Shown here: piece after piece, positions 52,330 through 63,441 of the stretch
Position numbering within the stretch: position 1 is the first letter of the stretch
Layout of the letters: each line of letters opens with the position of its first letter
Assembly (NCBI GenBank): GCA_932521035.1
Contig: OW051494.1
Coordinates: 730,001 to 794,000, forward strand
From: Oscheius dolichura
Lineage: Eukaryota; Nematoda; Chromadorea; Rhabditida; Rhabditidae
Reading direction: 5' to 3'
DNA: 64,000 nucleotides
The notes under the pieces: generated by a model
Told to the model about the DNA's origin: nothing
The model's input: the letters and a program-made list of their open reading frames with translations, nothing else
The model's database searches: none
Program-made: the position numbers and the translations under genes

Positions 52330-55300
52330 ATGACAGAATCTGTCGAGAATCCTCCGCTTACGAACCTTCTCCTGAGGAATAAATTTTTCGGACTATTATT
52401 AGAAGAAGGAGAGGAAAGAGCCGTTCTACTGTAATTTGAGACCACTACAAGTTGTTTTCCAGCCAAGTGACGGGATGAAAGTGGGAAAGGGAGGGATAGG
52501 GCGAGACGGTCGGGCTAGAAACATTGAAATATGACCTCATTTTTGGATTTCTGGATATTTTAATCAGTTCCTTGGAACAAACAGGTTTTCCTCATTCCTT
52601 ATTGAGTTTTTAATGCTATCCACGCAAATTTGTCGTGCCAGAATCCTTTACAATCCTGAAAACGGCGTCCTCCTCCTAAAAACAGCTTCTACGGTCTTTG
52701 TAGTGATTTTTCTACAGTAGCCTTTGAAAATTGACTGTAATCTGCATTTTTACTAAGTAAAAAGTTTCATTTTCCCTCCAGGGCCTTCCTCATCTTTTAT
52801 TGTATTCCAATAATTCGAGTTTTCAGTGTCTTTCACCCGCCACCGATCCCCATGAGGATCGACTGCGTGGAGCGGCGTTTCGCACATTTATTTGGAGTTT
52901 ATAGGTACTTATACTCATTTTTTCCATAATTTAATGTTTTAACCTTTCAGTGGTTATGTTGTGCGACGGCCGCTGCCATTTATACTTATTCCCGTAATTA
53001 TTACCCTTGGTCTATCTACAGGTCTATTAAACCATCAGAATGTGAGTTTTAGCCATTTTTAAACCGTCGTAACCCTATTTGGCCGAGAATTTTTCGTTTT
53101 TAAGCTTCGTGGGAGCCATTTTTAACCTTTAAAAACTTCTACAGAGTTTAAAAAGCCTTTCTACGCTTCACTTGGGTGCAGCCACAGTTCCGCAGCGCTC
53201 TTCTAAAAACGTCACTCAACTCTCCAAGGAAGCCTAGAACCTCCTAATCGCATCTAGATGTTCTCTTTAGAAACTCTCTATCACCCATTTTAATCTCTAA
53301 AATTTAGTGAAAATTCTTCCCCCTTTTAAACCCTTGACCACAGTTAAGCAACGCTGTGGCTCTCCAAACCGCCACAATTCCACAGCCACTGTTTTTTCCT
53401 CCCGTAATAATCCCCTCTTTTGCCCTTTCTCCCCTCTTCCCATCCGCCAGCTCCCCCTCTTTTCAAAAAGTGCGGCTGTTTCTGTTTCTGTACACGGCGG
53501 GCGGGGACCAACTAGCCGGTGGCTAACGGCTTTGGTGTGAGAAAGGGGGTGCGGAAATTGACACAGTGCGCTCTCTCTCTGACTCTACAAGGGGTGGGGG
53601 TGACGATTAAGACGATTTGCTCGGGAGGGGAGACAGAAACATCAGTTCCAAACTGGGGATAAGAGGAAGAGAAAAAACCCCTCTTCGCAACAAGAAGACT
53701 ACCGTAACCCTTCCCCCGCAAAATTCAAATATTATTTTCAGGCTTTTATGAAAGATGAACTGGAACTCTACACCCCGACGGATGCGCAGGCGCGTCTTGA
53801 ACTTCGCCAACTGGATGAGCTCTTTCATATCAACGATTCCGACCCGTTTTATGCTACGAGGAGGTCAGTTTCTTCTTCTTCTTCTTTTGAATAGTGAAAA
53901 GATGAAAAGAATCGGATAAAATGAACCCTGAAGAGGGCCAGATATGAACGACAAACATAATCCTTTGTCCGAGTTGAAGAGCCCGCCAGGGGTGAGGAAG
54001 CCGCGATTTGCATAAGCCACAGGGCAGAGGGGCAGCGCTCTTGAGAAGCTGTGACACCTCTTGGAGACTTCTATTTAAAGATTCTTTCGCTTCGGGACCT
54101 AAAAAGCCGGGAAAAGAAACTTTTGAGCCCTCATAATTGAGAAAGAATAAGAAGAGACGTGGATTTGAATAAATGGCGGGCAAAATGTGCTTATGAAATA
54201 TTTTTTTTGAGCTTTCCATTTGATTTTCATCGTCTTGAGATCTAAAAAATCGAGAGAAACTCCGCCAAAACTTGAAAAATGCGGGAATACCGCGATTTTG
54301 AGCAACTGCCAACAGAAATCCGATTATTTCAAGATTTTGAACCAATTTGGAGCGTTTCCTTTAAATTGAAACCTATATTATCGTCTCGAGACCTAAAGTT
54401 CTTAGAAAGACAGTAGTTTCTTCCTAAAATTCTCATTTTCAGGTACGATATCCGCCGAGCCGGCTACATTATTGTTACGCACCGGGATGAAGAAGCAGAC
54501 ATCTTGAACCCGTTGGTAATGCACGCTGCTATGCAGTTGTGGAGTGTTGTTCAATCCCTAACAGTGGAAGAGGAAGACACAGCCCGACGGTTGAATTATC
54601 CCTCCATCTGTGTGAAATTCCCCATCCCGGAGGAGTTCAGCAAGGCTATTCACTCCCTATTCTCGCCTAATATCACCACGTACGTTTTTTCTATTAGCTA
54701 CATTAAAACAGTTTAAAAAAGGTTGCGTTTAAAAATGCGCTTGGTAGGCTATGGAGATGTTTGAAATTTGAATTTTTGAATTGGCGGCACTCTGGGGTTA
54801 CTCTGTTCCCAGGGTGCAAAAGCGCGGGGGGAAAATGTATTTTGAACTGTTAATCTCCCGCCGACGTCTGTTCCAGTTAAAATCCACCTTCTTTTTCCAT
54901 CAAACAAACCCAAAATCCTATTGTTTTGTCTCCTCCGTCTGTCTCTATTCGCGTGTGTGTCACAAAGGTCGCATCGTCTTCTCTCTCTCTCTCTCGGCGT
55001 GTAATTCTTTATTTACCCGAGGGTCTGACCAGGCGTTTTTGACCCCCCGCACCCCCTCCGACCCCCCGACGTTTGACTGTTCAAGTGAAGGGCGATGGGA
55101 CAAATCGAAGCTCATATTTCCGAACGAAACTTCGCCGACGATGACAGCTCCGAATGGACAGAATGAACGGGGCGGGAGGGAAAAAAAGAGGGGAAACGGA
55201 AGACGAACTGACCAAAGCAGAACATTGAAAGGGCAACACGCAACTTTTTGAGAGAGGGTCGAGGGGAAAGTGCACTTTCCAATCACGGTAGAGCAAAGAA

Positions 55301-58300
55301 TAAATAGAAGGGGAGATTTTGTTACAAAAATTGGAATGGGACCATTTACCTACTATAATTCTCCAATACTTATGAAATACCGTATACTAACAAGAAAATG
55401 TTCGTGACCTTTATGATAATTCAATAAATGAAAGATTTAGCCAATTTCCAACGAAAGCGTCAATCGTTGTGGGACCTTTTAGTGACTTTGAAGCGAAATA
55501 TTCCGAATTTTTCAAATTTCGTCACTGAAAATCAGGAAACTGCGATCATTTTTGAACAAAAATGTCTTGAAGCGCTTTCCATTCTGTTGGAAATGGACTA
55601 ATTGCCTACAGTAACCCATCATCGCCCATTTTATCCGGCTAAAATTAGGAAAGTAGTGTAAAATGGATTGTTTGATCCTAGATAACGGTAAAAATGGAAG
55701 AGGGCGCAAAAATGACCATAAAAAATCAGCTGAGGAGCTTCGTGACCACATACTTTTCTATTTTTTTAAAGTGGTACGGTGGATTAATAAGGCTACAGTA
55801 ATCTCTAGATGGTTTTATGGATGATTTTCCTCTACCCATAAGATAAATGGATCCATTTTCAGTCCGGACGAGATCTGCGTCTCCAATCCCCTTGTGGAAA
55901 TGTTTAAACTTCTCCTGGTCGCCGACAAATCCATCCTGAACCGGTAACCACCAATTCCTCTCTATTTTATCCTCTAAATTCTTCAGATCAGTGGATGAAA
56001 TGACCCTGGGTCAGATTTCCGACGCTGTGAGGTTCGATTCCGGCGGGATGGCCCATCTCCTCGGAGGGGTGACCCTCGACGAGGAGAGAAGAATCAGCGG
56101 AGCTAAGGCCATGATGTTGCCCTACGCTTTGAGGCATTCATCGAGGGGAGAGGATACGCTGGCTGAGAAATGGGAGCTCCGCCTGGCTGACTTCTTGTTA
56201 CAGTATGACAGTCCAGTAATCAGAGCCAGTTGGTGGACTTATGAGACTTTGGCGGCGGAAAGCGCAAGAGATCGGCAACAACTTATCAAGTAGGCCATTT
56301 TTCTTCATTTTTAAAATTTCAACTGACTATTGAATGTTCTACGCAGTGAAATTTCGAAAAAATGGAAGCAAATAATCATATTTCAGCATGCTTGGACCCT
56401 GTTTCGCGGCTGTTTCGGTTTTTACCATAGCTATGTGCTGTGTAGCCTCTTGGAGACGTTCCCGCCCGTGGTAGGACCCTTTTCATTTATTTTAATCGAT
56501 TAATTAATAATGTTTTTAGGCTAGCAATAGGGGGAGTTATTTCGGCGGCTATGGCAATCGCCTCCGCTGTGGGACTCCTTCTCCTGATGGGCTATGGCAT
56601 GACGAGTGTCGCCTATTCGATGCCCTTCATCGTCTTCTGTAAGTATCGCCAGTCGGTGTTGACCCTTTTGTACCACCCTGTTTACCACTTCCCCTCCCCC
56701 AGTTGGCTCTGTCGGTCTCGTAGCCGATGCATGACAAATCACAAATACAAATATTACCATCTGCGGGGAGTAAAGGATGAGGCAGGGGGAGACAACTGCA
56801 TACAAAATTGGAACAGCGCGGGGAAATTGGAATTTTCTAACCTTTTATTAAATTTTTTAAACAGTTTTATAGACATCTTGTAGCCCATAAAATGCTCTTT
56901 CTAATGTATGTTTTAGTTTTTAAATATCTTGAGTAAGTAAATTTTAATAGCGGTTAGAAGGCGCGCAATTGAAAAATTCAAACGGAATCTGAAGACTGGT
57001 TCCCACACCAGGGTTCGATCCCTCTCACAGTCTAACTATTTTTGCTTTTTTTCTGACCCCGTTCCTATTAAAAAAGGAGAACTTTAAAGGTCTAACCCCT
57101 ATTTTCAGCTGTTGGAGTGGACAATGTCTTTATCCTTCTCTCCGCCTGGAGGGCGACCTCTTCTGTCGGATCATTGGAGTCCCGAATGGAAGAGACCTTC
57201 GCTGATGCAGCTGTATCCATTACCGTAACCTCGCTGACTGATCTGATATCCTTCGCTGTCGGCTGTGCCACTCCCTTTCCCTCGGTCCAGATGTTTTGTG
57301 CCTATGCCGTGGTGGCTGTTGTTTTCACCTATTTCTATCAACTGACATTCTTTGCCGGGATTATGGTCTATACAAGCAGAAGGGAACTGGATAATCGACA
57401 TTGTGTCACTTTTAGAAAATTGAATAAGAAAACAGGTGGGTTACTGTAGCCTTTTTTACTGTTGTTAGGCACGCGCACCCGTAAAATCTCGGCAGGAAAA
57501 TTCCTTGTCGTACTAGAAAGGAGCGCGAGTTACCGAGACTTTACGAGTGCAGGCGCGCGGCAACCAGATCCGGGGTCAGTAAGGCGCATTTCCTGGGGAA
57601 GTGTGCCGTCTTTGCGCTTTTTGCGCGCGCTGCGCGAAATAGGTCTATAATCTTTGGCATACTGTAATTGGTATATTGAGGTTATTGCACTGGAAAAGCG
57701 CAAAGCCGACGCGCCTCCCCCGAAAATGCGCCTTACTGGCCCGGACCTAGTTTGCCGCCTCAACAGCCACAATTAGACAGCTAATGCTTATTTTTCTCTT
57801 CAGATATTTGGTCCCCGAGCCATAATATTGATAAAAGCTTCCAAAAGAACCACTGCCTGGCTCAATTCTTCCGCACGACGTATTCGGATTTCCTGTTGCA
57901 CCCAGTAGCAAGAATTGTTATTCTCTTCCTCTTCTTCGTCTATTTGGTACTTTGATCCGTTATAAGAATAGAACATCGGCGGAACTTTTTTAGGGAATAG
58001 CCAGCTGGGGTTGTACAAAAGTTCAGCTGGGACTGGAGCCGAATGATCTCCTTCCGGATAATTCCTACGGAAAAAGGACCCTGATGATGGCGGAAAAATA
58101 TTTCTCTGGTTCGTTTTGTTATCATTATTGAGTAGATATACTGTTTTTAAGATTACGGTAGCTATCTCCACGTATGGATGTATAATCTCTCGTCGACGGA
58201 TATCGGTGCCAAGAGGCTGTGGGTCGTCCTGGAACAGGAGATAGAACTCTACGAACACACTGAGTTCACGGGCAGTGCGGACAGCTGGCTACGGACATTT

Positions 58301-60484
58301 TTATCCTTTGTCAAGAAGGGAGGAATGCTTATTACGCCGGAGAATTTCGTCTACATTCTAAAAAATGTCTTCCTCAGCCAGCCGCAGTTCGACCGCTACA
58401 ATAGGGACGTTGTTTTCGACGTTACGGGGACGTTTCTGGACGCGTCAAGGTGAGATTTTTAGAAGAAAAACAACCAAAGTTAGACAGCTAGATAATTTAT
58501 AAAGGTCCAAATAGCCCAAATTAGCCACAAAACCACAGCAAAAGAGCCACAATATGCCACAGTTAGACAGCCAAATTCTTGCCACAGCCAAAGCACCACA
58601 GTTCGTCACAGTTAGACAGCCACCTCCGCTGTTTATCCATCCCTGCGTGAAGAGCTGCGATCATTTTTCGTGACCTACCTCTTTTCGAGTGTTTTGTAAA
58701 TAAGAATGTTCGCGCCAACGAGACACACTTTCTTTTTTACGTAACAAAACATGCTCAAGAATCAAGTGTCTCCGGGGTTTTTGGTGGTCAGGGGATTTTC
58801 TCACAGAGAGATCAAGAATCTATTCTTTTCTGGAGCGTTTTTGGAGAAATTCTGAGCTTTAGCTGTCTAACTGTGGCAGAAAAACAAAACTAGCTGTCTA
58901 GTTATGGCTCTTCCAACTGTCTAACTGTGCCCCCTTTTTTCAGAGTCCCAGTCCAGCTTCGCCATGTCGGTAGCGCTAACCAAAGCCGCGCCATGCACCT
59001 CTTCCGCCGCCTGGCTGAAACGAGTCAACTTCCCACCAGTGTTTATGCCGACTTCTTCCAGGTAGGACCATTTTATACCTTTAAAATTATTAAAATCAGT
59101 TTGCCGAGCAATACAACGCCGTCCTGCCGGGAACCTTGTCTTCCATTGCCTATGCCGGAGCTGCGGTCATTGCCGTCTCCCTGATGCTGATTCCTGAACC
59201 GATTGCTTCTCTTTGGGTACTGTATTCCACTTTAGACCTTTAAATTAATATCCACTTTAAAGGTATCTTTCTCCATTGTCTCGATTAATATCGGAATACT
59301 TGGCTTCATGACATTTTGGAACGTTAGACTGGATTTTATCTCGATGGTTACAATTGTCATGTCAATTGGGTTCTGTGTGGATTTTGCCGCCCATTTAGCT
59401 TATAATTTTGCTAAAGTTAGACCTTTAAATAGATTAAAATAATAGCTACATTAAGGGAGAAGGGATCGGATCAGCTGAGAGAATGAGAAATGCTCTCTAC
59501 GCCGTCGGAGCCCCAATTCTAATGAGCGCCAGTTCCACAATCTTGGGCGTCTCCTTCCTCGCCTCCGCTGAATCCTACGTCTTTAGGAGTTTCTTAAAAA
59601 CTATTGTCCTTGTTATAGTGCTAGGTATAGCTACCGTAATCCCCCCTAAAATTTGGTTATAGGCGCGCTCCACGGCCTTGTCATCCTGCCAGTCTTGTTA
59701 ACCCTGTTCCATTGTGGAGAGGATGATGAAATACCGATAGAAGAGATCCATGCAAAAGTCGTGGAAGCAAAATTACAGGCACAGTATTCCGGTAGCAAGA
59801 GAACAGCCAGCATACAGGTAAAAGTGCGTGTTTAATGCTTTGTTTAATACTTTAATCGAGAGTTTTTAACCCGGGAAAGGGGAGATTTCAAACGTTTTTG
59901 GCTCTGGGGCAGTTTTACGCGTTAAAAGTGTCATTAACAATATTTTTTAAATAGAAAAAAACATTAAACATAAACAGCATTTTAAAGGTCTAAACCATTT
60001 GTTTGTCTGAAATTTGTCATTTCGGGTAGTTAGAAGGAGTAAAAACTTTAAGCGGTGGCTAAAACAGCTTTAACATTGATTTAAATGAGAATTGCGCCTT
60101 ATTTAGACCAAAAAATGCTTAAAATAAAGATATTTAAAAGTTTAAAAACGTCGAAAACTACCAAATTAGACCTTTAGACAGCTTAAATTTTAGAAAATCG
60201 TCAAAAATTGGGTTCAAATTGCCAAAAATCCAATTCTTCGCCATTTAGAGCAGTCTAACCGCTTTTTTCTAGTCTACAGTAATCCTAACCCCCGCTTTTT
60301 ACAGTATCTCTCCTCTCCGGACCTCTACAGCTGTCCGGACTACACCCTTCCCTCCCTGGAATACGGTAGACCGCCCCGATATGCCGAGGACATCACAACA
60401 AGCAGTAGTAGCGGCTCTTCTCCCCCCGGTGCCATCATCCCCATGCGTGCCAGATTGAAGTATCCCCGTCTTTCAGCAGATTAG
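52330..60484 (+). CDS. patched-related (PTR) sterol-sensing-domain protein
   Basis: Exons: 52330-52430 (possible N-terminal exon), 52827/52852-52904, 52951-53041, 53742-53863, 54443-54679, 55863-55943, 55987-56289, 56387-56470, 56520-56638, 57109-57435, 57804-57946, 57994-58108, 58152-58449, 58944-59061, 59100-59216, 59263-59415, 59456-59624, 59663-59817 and 60305-60484. All phases close. It is 954 aa from the ATG at 52852, or 996 aa with the extra exon. The N terminus MRIDCVERRFAHLFGVYSGY leads to TM1, then a large ectodomain. The sterol-sensing domain (about residues 295-470) has the TM4 motif VGVDNVFILLSAWRA, and the C-terminal bundle has IGFCVDFAAHLAYNF. Both keep the Gly/Asp residues used by RND-type transporters. 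Worm PTR proteins act in cuticle formation, moulting and membrane trafficking. Which PTR it corresponds to needs a tree. Confidence 0.92.
56945..57034 (+). pseudogene. tRNA-like relic in PTR intron
   Basis: A-box-like TAGCGGTTAGAAGGC and a perfect B box GGGTTCGATCCC, about 55 bp apart, then TATTTTTGCTTTTTTTC. The body is longer than a plain tRNA and the stems are incomplete. Confidence 0.5.
57468..57560. mobile_element. MITE family A, diverged short form
   Basis: GCACCCGTAAAATCTCGGCA at the left and ACCGAGACTTTACGAGTGCA at the right, around an unrelated 40 bp core (CTTGTCGTACTAGAAAGG). It could be a sister subfamily. Confidence 0.7.
57566..57749. mobile_element. MITE family B copy in PTR intron
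   Basis: Same ends and core as the 27329 copy (TAATCTTTGGCATACTGTAA, GCGCCTTACTGGCCCGGAC), with an 8 bp GCGC expansion on the left. Confidence 0.85.
58465..58930. repeat. microrepeat cluster in PTR intron
   Basis: At least six copies of CACAGTTAGACAGC or its inverse, near 58470, 58555, 58605, 58862, 58893 and 58915. They are unevenly spaced through a 494 bp intron. Confidence 0.7.
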
Positions 60485-60833
60485 GCAGCCCTTTAATCTT
60501 TTTTTAATTTTAAATTAAGAGAAAAATAAGGAAAAAAATGCGGGTAATTAGCGGTGAAGACAGTATTATTACCGCAAGATTTAGTCTCTCCCTCCCCTCC
60601 CCTCCCCCCGTTTTATCATCTCTAGGATCTCTCATTCACAGTCGTCGTTGTTATATCGTTGCTCAAAGAATTTTCGATGATTTTAGAGAAAAAGATAATA
60701 ATAAAAAATAAAACATAATTTATTATTGTACATAATATTATTACAGTAAGTTTTTTTTCAATAGTTTCCCGTATTTAAAGCAAGTGAGAAGAAGAAGAGG
60801 CGGATTACGGTAAGTAGTCGTGTCTTCCTCGTG
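60485..60833. other. no gene recognised
   Basis: The 3' flanks of the convergent PTR and GPCR genes. AT-rich, with several AATAAA-like strings on either strand near 60700-60720. Confidence 0.5.
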
Positions 60834-63238
60834 TTATAAGAGAGTCTCGCTCTCGTTGTCCGTCTTATTTGACCCGGTATCCGATGGAACCACCAGAAAA
60901 GCAGAAGGGAAGGGAGTCTTGAAGGCGTCCTGGAAATATATCTTCATAATTTTGGAGTACAGTAATCTTTGGACTGAAATATGGAACCCTTCTATTAAAA
61001 AGACCTTGCAGAATGCCACTTTTCCATTTTTGGCCTACAGTAACCCAAATGTTAGGATTTTATGCCTTTTTACCGGAAAAAATTGTCGCAAACAGATTGA
61101 ACTACAGTAATCAGGGCTCTGGAGCTTAAAAAGTAGTAAAAAGGAAGCGAAATATTGGTAAAAGCGAATCTCTCCAGAATAAAATCAGCAATTTGCGCGT
61201 TTGCCGAAAATTCGTTTTTCTACGGCCCCTTCTTTTAAAGTTTTAGAAATAAGTTTTAGACATTTTAATTTATAGGTTCTATAGTAATATTATACGGTCA
61301 AAAAGCGGGAGATTTCCAAAATTTAAATAAGGAGGAAGACTATTAGACTTACCACGCTCTCAGCTTCCGATTTCTCCTCTGCTATCGTATGCTTCGAGTG
61401 ATTTCGGGTCCTATTTGGAAAGCCTCTGTAAGTTTAATTGTTAATAGTCAAAAAAGAATTAAACGAACCGAATAACCCTCGTAACTTGGGTTGTGGCGTC
61501 GTCTGTTAAGCTCTTGAAGCGCCGCCTCTGATCCTGGACTATTTTTGCGTGGGCTGTCCGGATTCCTGAAGATTTATAGCTTATTTTCAGTCATTTTTAC
61601 GGCTGTTTTTCTTATATTTCAATTTTAGCCACAGTTAGACAGCGAAACGGGCATAAAATGGCTCAAACTTCTATTTTTCCCGTCATTTCCAAGAAGAAAT
61701 GAAGGTTGACCCCCGTTTTTGCAGCTGTGGTGGCCCGGTCTCTTTGCAGTTCGCTCATTCATTTCCCGCATTTAATTTACTCTCCCTCTCCGTCCAAAAT
61801 CAGATAAAAAGGTTGGTTGCGTCCCTCCATTTCCCCTGCCTTCCGACGTCGACAATAATTACCTCGGTTCAGAAGAGTAAAAATCAACGGATACGCCACG
61901 CAGCTGACGTAGGGCAGAAGATGAATAAAATAGGAGATTATCACAACTAAAACATCATTATTTTATAAAAATATTATAAAAAATATGGCTTACTGTGTTT
62001 TTGAGAGACAGGGAAGAATTTGTGAGCAAACATTGAGATCCAGTAGGGTGACCAGCAGACGATATAAATAGCCGTGAGCAAGAAAACAGTCCGGATTACG
62101 TACTTCATCGCCGTCTCTGCCGAACTAAAAAAGATTTTATAGCTACAGCAACGCATAAAAATTAGGAAGTACCTGGAAGCGACAAGGGAAGACAGAGCAC
62201 GGCGTTTCAAGAAAAACGGGACACTGACATACCAATAAATTATCCCAAATAGAGGAATTGCATAGGAAACTATGCATAGAACAACGTTAAAGTAGAATTC
62301 AATCTCTGAAAAGAAAAAAATGGAAAAAAAATGGGTGAATAGGGCGCTAAATTCGAACATTTGAATGACCATATGCGCGCGGTTACAGTAATTGGTTAAT
62401 TTCAAGGCAAAAACATGTTTTCCATCCATTTTTTGGATTTTTTTTTGTTGTGATCTCAGTTAACAATGTTGTAGTCTTCCAAACAACAAAAGAAAATTAA
62501 ATTTTGATCAATATAAAATGGCGAGAAGGCACAATTTTGAAAACTCACCCTGTGGCGGCAAAAAGCAGCATTTCCTGACAACGGAAACCTCTTGAGTGGT
62601 GGAATTTGGATTCAAATAAAAGGTGAAGACCTAAAGATTTTGAATTTATTAATTTCAAGGCTACAGTATACCTGTGAGTAGGCGAAAACTGGCGATAAAA
62701 GCAGCATGACAAAGCCCAATGCCACTCCCAATTGGACCATCGCGTGTTTCAGGCTGGCTGCTCGTTCTCCTGCCCGTTTATTTAGACAAACCGTCGCGTA
62801 ACAGGTTCGACTAATTAAAAAGACAATTATTGGGGCGATAAATCTGAAAATTTAGATTAATTTGGGTCCCAAAGGGAAGTTTTACTTGTTCATGGAGTCG
62901 AAAATTAAATAAGAGGTACAAATCGTGTAGGAGAATTTCCAAGTGCCGAGAACTAGCTCAATTATAAGGAGAAGCATTGCTGAAAAGAATTAAAATTAAT
63001 AAAATTGAGGTTACGGTATCATAATTTAATGAAAAGGCGACTTACCAATCATGGTTGTTAAATCTCCGACACATAAGGCAAATATGAAGAAAAGTATACT
63101 TTTTGGTACTTTAACACTTGGGGCGAATAATAGCGGCGATATCACATACAGTACCCAGAAATTCACAATAAATCCAACGATATTAAATCCCATATAGGTA
63201 AACGCCACGTAGGTACGGTAGCCCTGAAAACTACTCAT
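60834..63238 (-). CDS. class A (rhodopsin-type) GPCR, probable neuropeptide receptor
   Basis: Ten exons: 63238-63046, 62979-62886, 62843-62672, 62630-62549, 62305-62173, 62124-61994, 61946-61863, 61565-61469, 61425-61353 and 60929-60834; 384 aa with all phases closed. TM1 is FTYMGFNIVGFIVNFWVLYV. TM2 has FIFALCVGDLTTMI, keeping the conserved Asp. TM3 follows TWKFSYTIC. TM5 is VVLCIVSYAIPLFGIIYW. TM6 is RTVFLLTAIYIVCWSPYW, with the CWxP switch. TM7 has YVSCVAYPLIFTLLNRG in the NPxxY position. The cytoplasmic tail ends in NESETLL. The DRY triplet at the end of TM3 is replaced by SRT (ISRTCYATVC). The TM6/TM7 motifs are closest to peptide receptors of the somatostatin/opioid-like branch, but the ligand cannot be read from sequence. 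Confidence 0.88.
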
Positions 63239-63270
63239 TATTTGGTTTTTTTCCCTTATTTCCCGTTAAG

Positions 63271-63441
63271 ACCCGTATCCGGGACAGTATGGCGCATTTC
63301 GCGTGCTCCTTTGCGCTTCTTCGGTGCAATATCCCCAATATACCAATTACAGTATGCCAAAGATTATAGACCTATTGCACCCGAAAAGTGCAAAGACGGC
63401 ACGCTTCCCCCGAAATTGCGCCTTACTGGCCCGGATTCGGT
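63271..63441. mobile_element. MITE family B copy
   Basis: Same core in reverse orientation (TTACAGTATGCCAAAGATTA) and GCGCCTTACTGGCCCGGAT at the right. It lies directly upstream of the GPCR start. Confidence 0.85.
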
